Of a stretch of DNA of 64,000 bases, positions 23,462 to 35,300 are shown piece by piece. The notes under the pieces are model-generated. The model did no database searches and had not been told where the DNA came from. It worked only from the letters and a program-made list of their open reading frames with translations. Made by a program: the position numbers and the translations under genes. The stretch is from Cotesia glomerata. Its lineage: Eukaryota; Arthropoda; Insecta; Hymenoptera; Braconidae. Numbering within the stretch: position 1 is the first letter of the stretch; every line of letters starts with the position of its first letter. Location of the stretch: contig NC_058158.1 of the NCBI RefSeq assembly GCF_020080835.1, positions 33,746,305-33,810,304 of the forward strand. The letters run 5' to 3'.

Positions 23462-26437
23462 AAACTATCATCGATTCACCTCGAGATTAGTTTAGAGGAT
23501 CTGTGTGTTACATAAATCTAAACAACTCGCACATAAAAATACTGTACAATCCTAATTATTATTTATATATACATTTTTAAATCGTCGCGTTAGCATTGTT
23601 TTTTTTTTTTTTTTTTTTTTTTTTATTCTTCTTACTGTAATTTTTATTTTATTCTGTATAATTATGAAAAGTCTATAAGAGGGGCTGTAAGTGCAATTAC
23701 ATGAAGTCGAATTATAATGACGCATAATTCGTGTTCCGTAAATCGGATCCTACTCAAGGATTTATGGGAGGACGTTGATACTTTGTATGAATGGTTACCA
23801 AGTCATTTTTTTAATTTCTTTTATTTCTTTGTACTCTATCCGATGTGTAAAATATTATACCGAGCCGTCAATTGCTCTGCAATTTTTTTTTGCCTTGGAA
23901 TATTTCTTTGATATGATCTTACGCTCATTACTTTGTGGAATTAAATGTAAAATATTAATAATGTTTGTCTGGAATGTTACTATCTTCATTATTAATATGA
24001 CTTGAATGATGATTGTTACTTATAAAAATTGGAGATTGACATGAAGATAAATTTGCGATGAGTATTAAAATATATAAAATGGTTATGAGAGTTGTGTGTA
24101 TGGATAAAATATTTTATAAACAACGAGAACTCTGGGATAAGCTACGGTACAGTAGAAAATCAATATAGGTGTATAAAAAAGCACGTCGAAAGCTTGAGAG
24201 CGAGAAAGACAGCCGAAGTTAGGTCAAAGAGAATGAACGCGATACATATATACGCGTATGTATGCACGCATATATGAATTTACTCTGGCGCGTGCGAAAT
24301 ATAGTTTAGAATAAACCTGGTAACATGCAATACAATCGGATGTCACGCAAACCTATATGCTTATCCATTTTAACGCAAGCTCTCATACTAATAAGACAAC
24401 AAAAGTTCAGATCTATCGTCAATTAAACTACGTGCTCTTTGTATGCGCACGAATAAGTACGGATAATTTGTCCCAGATATTTATTTATTCCCATGTAACA
24501 TCTTATCACTCTTATTGATTCTTGGTAATGTGTTTTTGTCACATCATTTAAAACGTGATCAATGCAACCGTAAATTTACTATTTTTATTTTTATTCTACA
24601 ATAAAATCCTGTTAAAAATTATTGTCCGCCTACGGTTAAGCGCACTTTAAAACTTCTGGCCTGGAGTTTTTACAAACTTTTTGATCATCAGAAAATTTAA
24701 ATTTTATCTGTTTTGTTTTACATAATTTAGTTTAATACCCTAAAACTTTTAAATTATTTAACATTTCTTTTCTGAATTATTAAATGTAAACATTGTTTTG
24801 ATTTTTTTATTACGTTTTATAAAAAATTATAAGTATACTTTACGTGGAAAATATTTTCCACTGAAGCTATAAATTTTTATACTCTTGTATTAAATTATCA
24901 TAAATGTTCTGCTAATATTGTAAATTGTAATTATTTTTTAATTAAAACCTCACTAAAGTTACCATACAAGGTCTTATTAATTATCAACATTTATTTTAAT
25001 AGCTTGACAAGAATAAAATATATTTTTAAAAAAGTTGAAAGTATAAAAAACTACAATTTAATTTATCTTTTCACAATTGTATTGTAACCCATAAAATTAC
25101 GTCGATATTGTATTGAAAGTTGGATGTCAATAGAATGGATAGAGAAATTTCTCAACTGCTGAAATCTACTGCATATAAATTATTTTATAATGATCATCAT
25201 TGTTTGTCATAATAGATTGATTAAGCTCATTGTTACACTAGTGGTCAATATTAAACAATATATTTTTATTTGTCATGAGCAAATAATTTTAACTATGAAA
25301 ACTAATTAAGCAGATATTTGATAATTTAAAAAATTTTTTTGACAAATAAATTATGGCAAAAAAACTTATTAAAAAAAAATTGACATGTAAAAACTTAAAA
25401 AAATTAAAAATGCAATTTTTTAAAAATAATTGTTCGGAACAAATTTATTTGTCAAAAAAAAAAGTAAAAAATAATCAAGTAACTGCTAACTTTAAATGAT
25501 ATTAAAATTAACCGACGTTTAACAATTTTTGATTTTTTTTATTAATTAAATTAGAATAAAAAAAAAATATTTTTACAAAATTCCACGTATAATTTTTTAA
25601 ACTTTCTACATGTGAAATTTTTTCAATTAATTTTTTTTAATAATTTTTTCAATAAAAGAAATTATAAAAATTTTTAGATGTCGGCTAACTTTACTGTCAT
25701 TAACTTTAATGTCATTTTTAACTGACCAATTAACTTCCTATGTCAATAATAAATATATAATTGTACGTAGAACTGTAATTATAAATTCAAAAGACACACT
25801 TGCGTGTGCTGGAATCGATGCAAGACATTAGGAGTAGGTAAGAAACATTCAGCAACCCTGGAATTGATGCAACAAATAAGTTGTCATGCGAGTCCAATAT
25901 GTACAAGGTTTCAATGAAGAATAGCCTGGTGGTGTGTCTCGGATAAGGACTCATATCAAGTAATGTAAAATAAGTATAGAGGTGAAAGTAACAATCGAGT
26001 AAATAATTTTGTACGTAAGGGAGTTGTGAGAAGTGGCAGTCGCATGTATGGTGGGATTTTTATACCCAGTTGTATTGGACTTACAATCGCTAAAGTACAA
26101 CTTTTATTTTCATTAGTTTACTTGTAAGAGTTCTTTTACGACGACGGTCAGCTATTTGTCTTGAGGATCGTCGAGAACACAAAGCGCTTATTGAGGTAAA
26201 TAAAATGTCTTGTTCTTTATATTTATAAAAGTTCTTGAAACAAAAAACTATTAGCTTCACTGGTTTATTCCGTCCGACCTAATTACTTAATAGCTTAATT
26301 AAATTTATTCATTTAATATAAAATATCTTCTTGAGATATCTTTGTGTAAAGTAATTCTATAGGGCAGATTTTGATTCACATTATAATAATTTGATTTTCA
26401 GATTAAACTGGGTGATAAATAAAATTCTAATTAAAAA
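23462..26437. other. Intergenic: 3' UTR, repeats and Reeler 5' UTR
   Basis: The ZDHHC6-like 3' UTR begins the stretch and includes a long T run at about 23600-23628. Positions ~25290-25490 and ~25500-25710 are copies of the two small palindromic families (TAAGCAGATATTTGATAAT and ACCGACGTTT...TCGGCTAACTTTA). A likely 5' UTR exon of the Reeler gene ends at 26195 (TTATTGAG|GTAAAT) and is spliced to 26402 (TTTTCAG|ATTAAAC). The open frames at 23717-24277 show no family features. Confidence 0.55.
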
Positions 26438-29121
26438 ATGAATCAGCAACTAACTATTTCCCTGGTGGTCACCGTTATTGTAGGTCTATTAGCACTTACC
26501 TCTGTAAATGGATTTCCCGATGGAGCGCCGGTCGATGTATGTGTTAAAGAACGACCGAATCAGCCCTATCATGGTCAGTTTCGTTCACAGCCTGCTAACA
26601 CCAGCCCTTATCAGATTATAGCCTCATCAAAAGATTACGCACCTGGAAAACAAATTAGTGGTAATTTTAATATTTTTTTTTTTACATAAAACAATTAATC
26701 ATTTAAATAAATGAATAGATACTTTATCTGATTTATGTAACTCAGTGATTTAAAATTTTTTTTCAATTTAATTTAATCAATAACAAGTACTCTAGACATT
26801 CGATTATTTTTTAATTATAATAAATGACAAAAGATTCTTAATCTTCTTTTCTTCTTCTAAAAGAAGAATATATTCATTTTTAAATATTTCGTTAATAAAA
26901 TTTTAATTTTTGCTCTTTTTTTCTTACAGATAAATATTTCCTTGTCTTTTTATCATTCATATTGATTTTTTGTTTAAAAATAAAAACTGTATTATTTCTT
27001 CTTTCATTTTCATTAATTTAAAAATAAAAAAGTGGTTTTAGAAACAGAATCTTTTAATGAAATGAATGAAATAAAATTTCAACAATAATATTCTTTTCTT
27101 CTTCTAAAAGAAGAATATATTCATTTTTAAATATTTCGTTAATAAAATTTTAATTTTTGCTCTTTTCTTCTCACAGATAAATATTTCCTTGTCTTTTTAT
27201 CATTCATATTGATTTTTTGTTTAAAAATAAAAACTGTATTATTTCTTCTTTCATTTTCATTAATTTAAAAATAAAAAAGTGATTTTAGAAACAGAATCTT
27301 TTAATAAAATGAATGAAATAAAATTTTGGTAATATTAATCATCTTTTCTTCTTCTAAAAGAAGACTATATTAATTTCTAAATCTTTTGTTGATAATACTT
27401 TAATTTTTGCTCTTTTCTGCTCATAGATAAATTTTTTCTAGTCTTCTTATCATTAATATTTATTTTTTGTTTAAAAATAAAAGCTGTATTATTTCTTCTT
27501 TCATATTCATTAATCTGAAAATAAAAAAGTGGTTTTAGAAACAGAAACTTTTAATAAAATGAATGAAATAAAATTTTAGTCAGCATAAAGGGAGATACTT
27601 TCAAGGGTTTCTTCATACAAGCTAGAGATTCGCGCACTCATGCATGGATAGGTAGCTTCGCAACAACACCCAACACCAAAGTTTTCGATGAGTGCAGTTC
27701 AGTAACTCACGCCGATTCAAAAGATAAACAAGAAGCTACATTAATTTGGAACTCTCCAACCAAGGGACAGGGTCAAGTCTACTTCACGTAAGTGTCACAC
27801 ATACCCTTATCTAGAAATAATTAAAAAAGATTGCGTTACTATTTTAATTTCAATTAATTACTTTAAATTAGTAGACAGTAGTAGTGTAATATTGAAATAA
27901 TAATTTATGCAATAAATCACCCAATAAATCTTTCACTTAGGTGCAGTCCAAATAAATTTATTATTAACATAATCATTATTATTATTTTATTATATTACCA
28001 ACCTATTAATTACCATAACCAGTTACTTTGTTCATATCGATAATAACCGACGGTAAACATAGTGACAGAAATGTCGAGAGAACTTTGAACTCGTGATGCA
28101 ATTCAGATTTATTAGCAAACTTGTTTGGAAGGTGAATGTGTCAATAGTGATTGATTTCGACGCTTTTGAGATATTGCAGATATAAGTGTTGTCGAACCGG
28201 TTTCTATTTATTTTTCTTTCCAATTCGGGTTTAATTATGTCTGGTGAGCTCTTTAAACCCAAACATTGTCTATATTTGTATCTTCTTCGTATCATCGACC
28301 CATATTACCATTAAAAGTAATGATACTGAAAATTAAAAAAAAAATTTTTAAATTTTTTTAACAATTAAAATTATAATTAAAAAAATTTTATATGTAGAAA
28401 TTTAAAAAAAATAAAAAAAGAAACTTTTTTTTTTTACAATTATTGATTTTTTATAAAAATTCCAATAATTGTCATATGTCTGCTAATTTTGTTTATTTTT
28501 ATAAAAAACTAAATTTTTAAATATTTGCACTTATAATTTTTTTAACTTTCTGAAAGTAAAAATTTTTTTATAATTTAATTATCATGAAAATCTAAAAAAA
28601 TTCACAGAAGTCTGTTAGTTTCATATGAAAATTAAGTTAGCCGACATCTAAAAATTTTTAGATTTTTTTTATTGAAAAAATTATTACAAAAAAAAAAAAT
28701 TCATTTGTAAAAAACTTGAAAAACTGTTAGTAGAATTTTTTACAAAAATATTTTTTTGTTTTAATTTAATTATTGAAAAAAAATCAAAAAATTAAAAACG
28801 TCGGCTAATTTTAGTATTATTAATTTCATTATCATTTAACAGTAATGTAATTTAAGATACTGAAATTAGCGAACACGTAATTTTTTTTTTCATTTTTCTT
28901 GAAAACCTAGGCCTAGAAAATTATTTTTAAAAAATTGCATTTATAATTTTTGAAAGTTTTTAAATATGGAATTTTAAAAATAAATTTTTCTTACTACAAT
29001 GTATTTGTAAAAAAAATTCTAAAAGTACACGAGCTGTTTTAATTAATTATTTATATATTCTTCCAGTGGTAGTATCTTGAAGGATTACTCGACTTTCTGG
29101 GCAGAGTTGATTTCTCAATAG
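26438..29121 (+). CDS. Secreted Reeler-domain protein (noduler/Hdd11-type putative defence protein)
   Basis: Three coding exons, 26438-26660, 27580-27787 and 29067-29121, join in frame to 161 aa. This is the size of the insect single-Reeler proteins named noduler, Hdd11 or putative defence protein, which are induced on infection and bind microbial surfaces in moths. Residues 1-25 form a signal peptide (SLVVTVIVGLLALTSVNG). The Reeler domain follows: GAPVDVC, SSKDYAPGKQISVSIKGD, FKGFFIQARD, WIGSF, and a late Cys in VFDECSSVTHAD, with NSPTKGQGQVYFTGSIL near the end. A 5' UTR intron (26196-26401) is likely. A further intron may lie in the 3' UTR (donor near 29160, acceptor near 29243). Intron 1 carries a 248 bp tandem triplication. 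A role in immunity is inferred from the family only. Confidence 0.85.
26843..27579 (+). repeat. 248 bp tandem repeat, three copies, in Reeler intron 1
   Basis: Units start at about 26843, 27090 and 27340, each with CTTTTCTTCTTCTAAAAGAAGA. Each runs through TTTGCTCTTTT, a CAGATAAAT motif, TTCTTCTTTCAT and AATGAATGAAATAAAATTT. Units 1 and 2 are nearly identical, unit 3 more diverged. The true exon 2 acceptor (AAAATTTTAG|TCAGC) falls exactly at the end of unit 3, where units 1 and 2 read AAAATTTC and AAAATTTTGG. Each unit also contains a pyrimidine tract ending in CAG or TAG inside the repeat. Confidence 0.88.
28320..29030. repeat. Small palindromic repeats in Reeler intron 2
   Basis: Positions ~28631-28815 are a GTTAGCCGACAT...GTCGGCTAATTTTAG copy. 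Diverged copies of the related family lie at ~28320-28625 and ~28855-29030. All are noncoding and A/T-rich. Confidence 0.6.
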
Positions 29122-30754
29122 AAATTTCTTACGAACTTTAGATGACGATATACTTTTCCGTAAGTACTTACTTAATTCTTACATACATATGTACGAGGAT
29201 TATATTTAATTAAATTCAATATTAATCTTATTGAATAATTTCAGATGTAAAGCAGGATTTTATGAAATAATTTCGTCATCGAAGAAATAAAGTTACCTTT
29301 TATAAATATATATATTAACGTTGAATAAGATACTCGTAAAATCAATTAAAGTTATAAGTTTATAAATATAAGTAGTTAGATTTTTTTTCTTGATTAATTT
29401 TTGTAATTACTAACATTAAATTTACTTTTATAGAAGCTAACTTAATATATAAAATACATTGAGATGTAAATGAAAAATAAATTGAAGGATTTAAGTGAGT
29501 AAGCTGAAGATTAATTAGAAGAAGTAACTTGTTCATCGAGAAGACATAATAAACGTCTAGACTGTTAATATAAGCTTCTATAGAAAGAGTAAAAGTATAC
29601 GTGAGCTTTTTTCTTATTCGCACATCATAAACGGTGGATTTCCTTAATGGATCTTACGACGTTTTCCTCTATATAACATTTTATGTGAGCTGAATGCAAC
29701 GAGCTGAGCGATCGGTGGGAAATTGCATAAAGCAACAGACCAGCGCGGGTAAAAGTGGGCCAGTGCGACGCAATGCGATACTTAACATAATGGTAGTCGC
29801 GTGTATGTGTGTAAATATTTTCTTTAGTCAATTAAATCCTAATGCGACAGGAAAAATATTATTATAAGGTAATAAAATCCTGCGAATGGCATTGACTTGT
29901 TTTTAGAGTAGACAAAAGTGCTTAGCTGTGATTATACACAGCGAGGTGTCTTTTATTTTCCTTTGGGCGTTTACTTATTTATTTAAGACCTTAATGGTTT
30001 CTTGATTTATTTTTTTTTTATAATGTCAGATTGAAGTGGATCGATATCTAGAGATTAAAATAGAAGCATGACGCTTTTACACTTTTTCTATTTCATATTC
30101 TTTGTTATTGCACTTAAAAAAAATTTAAAATTATTCCCATAAATTATTTTTCACCACTTTGTTGATAAATTTTCTCTTCCTTAGATTTATAATATAATAC
30201 TATACTTTTCTTCCCGCTTTTACTAAGCACTAAAACAACTTTTGTGTTTGCGTAGAAAAATAATAACTCTCTGAGTTTATTTACTTCCTCCACACTATTT
30301 TTTACCCTGTTTTCAGTAATTAATCACATCTGGCATCATGATGGATGAAAAAAATATGATACTGCCTTTAAAAAAAGATATATAATATATATAATAATAC
30401 ATATGTCTAAGAAATAATATTATCTATCTTTATATCTAATAATTCATCATTATAAATTATTCAAGCTACCCCAGTTCAGATTTTAATATATAAACAATTA
30501 AAAAGAATTACAGAGATAATTTTATCTTAACAAAGAAATATAAATTTATATACTTTTATAAATGAATATTTATGTAACTGTTTGCTAGTAAATGTTTGCT
30601 GTCGCTGACTTTAATGAGATATCGAAAGATTTTATTTAAAAAAGTTTCTGCTGTTGCGATACTGAGATGGATTTAGTCAAATGAAATGTACTTTTATTAT
30701 TTTCAAGCCCGAGGAATAACTCTGGGATATTATAATTATAATAAATAAAAATAA

Positions 30755-30965
30755 ATAGCAACCTCGCAGTCACTATGTGACTTGTGAATTATAAATAAAC
30801 AAAAATTTTGCTTCATTAAATAATTACTTTTGTTAAATTACACTGTATTTTCTTAACTATTGAAGTTTTTAAAGATATAAGCTCATCTCCATGTTACACT
30901 CATCAAGAGCTTTCATTTGAGTACCCACATGTATTTTGATATATTTTTCACATATTCATATATAT

Positions 30966-31036
<71 letters not shown>

Positions 31037-31586
31037 TATGAAAAATTGATGTGGGTACTCAAATGAAAGGTCTCGATGAGTATAATGTCGGGGTGAAGTT
31101 GTATCTTTAAAAATTTAAATAGTTCTCAAGATACAAGATCGTTTCTTAATTGTATTAAATTGCACTGTACTTTCTTAACTATTGATATTTTTAAAGATAT
31201 AAGCTCATCTCGATGTTACGCTCATCAAGAGCTTTCATTTGAGTACCCACATGCATTTTTATATATTTTGCATATATACATATATATAATATATATAAAT
31301 ATATGAAAAATTGATGTAGGTACTCAAATGAAAGGTCCCGATAAGTGTAATGTCGGGATGAGCTTATATCTTTAAAAATGTCAATAGTTCTCAAGATACA
31401 AAGTTATTTCTTAATTATGGATCTAGAGATAGATCATAAATTGACTATCGGTTAGAATGATATAAAACCTTGAAAAGGTAAAAATTAAAGTCAAGACCTT
31501 TGCAATGACACTAAATTTCACTAAAAAAACTGATTTTATCATATGATTTCTAGACACAAAATTTTTCTTATTCTTAATAATATAAA
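30755..31586 (-). mobile_element. Non-autonomous Helitron-like element, copy 3
   Basis: On the minus strand it starts TTTATATTATTAAGAATAAG (31586) and ends with AGTCACATAGTGACTGCGAGGTTGCTAT (30755 side, CTAG changed to CTAT), again between A and T. It has two hairpin units (~30850-31140 and ~31160-31410). The loop of the first has expanded into a TA microsatellite at about 30957-31034. Confidence 0.82.
30957..31034. repeat. TA dinucleotide microsatellite
   Basis: Almost uninterrupted (TA)n of about 75 bases inside the loop of a Helitron hairpin unit. The other copies have only short TATATA loops at this place, so it grew after insertion. Confidence 0.9.
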
Positions 31587-32356
31587 TAATAGAAAAAGAA
31601 GTATTTGTAAATATAAACAAGGATGATGACAAGTTATCATAAAAAGTTGACATTTTTTTCAGCATGAGCTTGTAAAGAGAAAGAATATTTAAAAAAAATA
31701 TTGTGACACGGAAAAAATTAACATTTTCATTAGACTATTTTACAGTGATAGTATAATGATGATAACAATAATGATTATGATAATGATAATAATAGCGGTG
31801 CAGGTAATTTATGTATAAGGGTGAATGTGCAGCAAGTGCGTGTAAAAAAGTATGGATAGGAAAGAAAAGGAACACATACACATGAAGGATAGCACGAAAT
31901 AAAGAGGGGTAAGTGAAGTAAAGCCAGGAAAGGTTTGTACGGTTCTCGGGGGTCGCGCCGGCGCCTTTTGGTCGCGACGTTCAGCCGCTGCACTGTATCC
32001 TCCTTGTCGCCGCTGCTCGTCGACCGTGACGCGTTCACGGAACCCGCAGTCGTGGTGACAACCCCAATGAAGAAGGACAACTAAGTGCCCGCAGTATTTT
32101 TTGTACCGACAACCTGCTGGAAATTTAAAAAGAGTGAAAGTTTGTGAGTGAGGTAAGTGTGGGTGCTGAAGAATCTTCCACAGGATATCAGCACAGCTAT
32201 TGATATTGATATTATTATATTGATACATATTTACATACCTGGTAATAAAGTAGGAAGTGTGATCGATGAGAAGCGCGGTCGTGAATTCGGTTCACGAGTA
32301 TGTAATATGATAAGACGTGACACGACGGGCCTGAGTGTCCGGGTTGGGTTGAAGAG

Positions 32357-35300
32357 ATGTTGGAGTGGTTGGCGCAATCTGGAGGCACTCGGCTGATCTG
32401 TCTTATCATTGTCCCATGGTTCCTCCTGGGACACCAGGTCCAAGGGGGCCCGGACCCCCCGGAACTGACTACTCTTGAAGGTAAGTCACTTTTTATTATT
32501 ATAATTACTCTAATGGTTAATAATTAAATTAAGAGCATAGGTAATTTTATTTCTTCATCGCTGATTAATTAAAAAACTACTTGTAATTATTAAGACAAAT
32601 TTTTTGACTTTATCTGCATAAATTAATCGATGAGAAAAGCGGAAGTGAAGACTGTTAATTTAATTACAAGATTAAGTGATTGTACACGGCTCGAGTGTCG
32701 GGTGGTTAATTATAATATTTGCAGAGCATTCTACAGCACCCCAGCCAGGAAAGATAGAATTAATAGAGCCAAGCTAAAAGGTAAAGGGTAAAGATAAATA
32801 TTAAAAAAAAGTTGACCTGTAAAATGGCTTGTTGCCAAAAATTACCCTCGGCATCCCTTGTTTGGTATCGACTGACGCCACTATCGAGAAATCCTAAGAA
32901 GTAATAGTACTACCTGCTAAAAGAAGAAATTTTAGTCGGTGAGAAGAAAGTTTGCTCACGGAAAGCAGCAGGTTGCGATAACACTCTACAAGATGACGTG
33001 GTGCTTCCTCTAGCGCACTAGACTCGTGGGAGTGATGCAATCACACGAGCGAGTGCTACCAAATGCTTTTATAAATTCCATTTCTTCTTCCTCTTACCTC
33101 GGATATTTGTTTCTATAGATGATTTACTGCTTGAAATATTTATTTCAATATTTATATTTCACTCGTCCAATCTAATCTAAAATAATATAAGAGATAAAAC
33201 ACACACGCTTACATGAATTTTGGATCTGCAATATATGATATTTACTTTGGTGAATTTTACCGTGGTATCCTCGCACCCATTTATCGCGTGTCCACTTATC
33301 ATTTGTCTCGGCTGTTCGATCACTTTTATTTTATCTGGAAATACTTTTGCCAATCTTTATACTTTTTCAATCTTATATTTCCTTTGTTTCTGTAACCTTT
33401 GCAATTTCAAATCTCCTGAAAATAAAAATAAAAATAAAGCTCTTTATCAATATAAAAATATGATAAATTATTATCGAAGAAATAAAAATGTTTTATGGAA
33501 AAAGTATAAATTTAGTTTTGCATCTATATATGCCAAGTAGCGAGGTGTAGGGTTGTCTTCTCTTAAAGGTTTTCTGGACACTTGACTTTTAACTTAAAAC
33601 TAGTAGGCACCGTGGAGTGTATGTGAGTCACCCAGCATTTCAGTCATTGTGTACTGCAGGTAAGAGGATTTAAGTGTTGTTGTGTGTTTCCCTACAATAT
33701 AATACAGCTAGTGTGGTCGATAACAGGTTGGTTTGACGTTCGCGGCTCCGACGGATATTTGAATAGCCACAGGAATAATATCGATGGACTTTAAATTGCG
33801 TCGTAATTCACGTGCTAACTTTCTGTACATATATATCAATAAATGTGAAACATGAACACAATACATCTAAATCCATTTCCATATTTTATACACACTAACA
33901 CATTCGCTCAACTCAAACAAAGAAATATAAACCAACCCAGTTAAGTTATTACCATATACCACCCAGTGAAATAATGAACTCAAGCTCGAGCTTTACCAAC
34001 TGAATCAATTCTTACTCATCTATTTTCGTTCTTCAAATCCAAATCTTCTTGCACTTTAAAGTGAAACCGATAAAAGATAAATATTATTACAGATATCTTC
34101 TTATTCTTCTTCTTCTTACTTTTGTTAGTTTAACTCCCTGGCTTTTATTTTCTTCAGAGTAAGTTCTTCAAGACTTACTGTTCATTCAAATTACTTGTGA
34201 AAATCCTTCAGTAGATGACATTAAGCTCGCAGTTTTCAATATTTACTTTTAAAGACAAAACTCTGGAAAAAAATTTTTAACTTTCAATTATGTTAATCTA
34301 TATTGTAGAATATTTAATTATTTTATAAAAAATATTTAATAAATAAATTGTGGAAAACCGCGAGCACTGGTGTTCAATATTTAACCAGTCTTGACGTTCA
34401 GTAGCGCATGCATGTGACCCGGTCAGGCAATTATTGGTCAACAAAGATGGATAAAAATTAACCCCTGGCATGGGTGATATGTGCACGTACATAAAAGTAC
34501 ACTTTATCCAGCCATCGCCAGTGGATTAATAATTAACAGAAAAGTGTAAAGTTTCAGGAACTGCTTGTAGTTTGTAGCCAAATGCTGTAAAACAATATTT
34601 ATAATTTATAATTATTAATGCAGAATAGCAATAAAAAAAAAAAGAATTTTAATTGCTAGTTTAAGAGAAACATTAACATTATTTACCGGGTAATCGCGAT
34701 GCTAAGTTAACTGCAGCGTTCCGTGCTGTAGTATAATCCAAATTATACCTTGTTTCAAGAATTTAAAGCACAGCTTTTTCGTAGCTCTTAATCCCTGGAA
34801 GTTCAGTACAAAGTTGGTAGACTCAGTCTGAAAAAAATAATTTTTCTTGCTAGCTAGATGGTTCTGAATTCGAGATGAAACAACTATCGCGGTGTAAAAC
34901 AGCATGAAATTACACGGTGATATATATCTTTTTATTTTTAAAAACTTTCAAGGTTCTGAAAGTAGCAAATGCGCGCGACGTCGTAAGAGAGAAAGAAAGA
35001 GACCAAAGAGAGAAAGTTGAATTACTAGACTTTACTGCGGTCTGCATTGCGGATATGTCTATTCAGTAGCTCGATTTACGGAATTATCACCCTAATAATT
35101 GCTATCGTGCTCAAAGCAATGATTTATAAATAAACTTGTAATAATAACGAGAAACGTTTAGTTCGTTTCTATTTTTTTCCTTTCTTCTTTGCGGTGTTAA
35201 ACTGGGATTCCTAGCTGTCCAGCGTTTTGCGGGCTGGCCAAAATTAACCTAAATTTATGGCGGTTCATTGGAAGAGCTCCTGATTTCTTGTTATCAAAAC

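Larger units (their letters stand above)
29122..32356. other. Intergenic region, Helitron copy and EB-gene 5' flank
   Basis: No gene is supported. It holds the Reeler 3' UTR, a Helitron-like copy (30755-31586) and, at about 31925-32110, the most GC-rich stretch of the neighbourhood (GGTCGCGCCGGCGCC and CGACCGTGACGCG). That stretch sits just upstream of the EB-module gene and may be its promoter or 5' UTR. Overlapping frames at 31775-32443 on both strands look like by-products of this higher-GC stretch. Confidence 0.5.

Noticed and set aside
31775..32443. Several overlapping ORFs on both strands
   Set aside because: Higher GC content lengthens chance frames; the supported start in this area is 32357.
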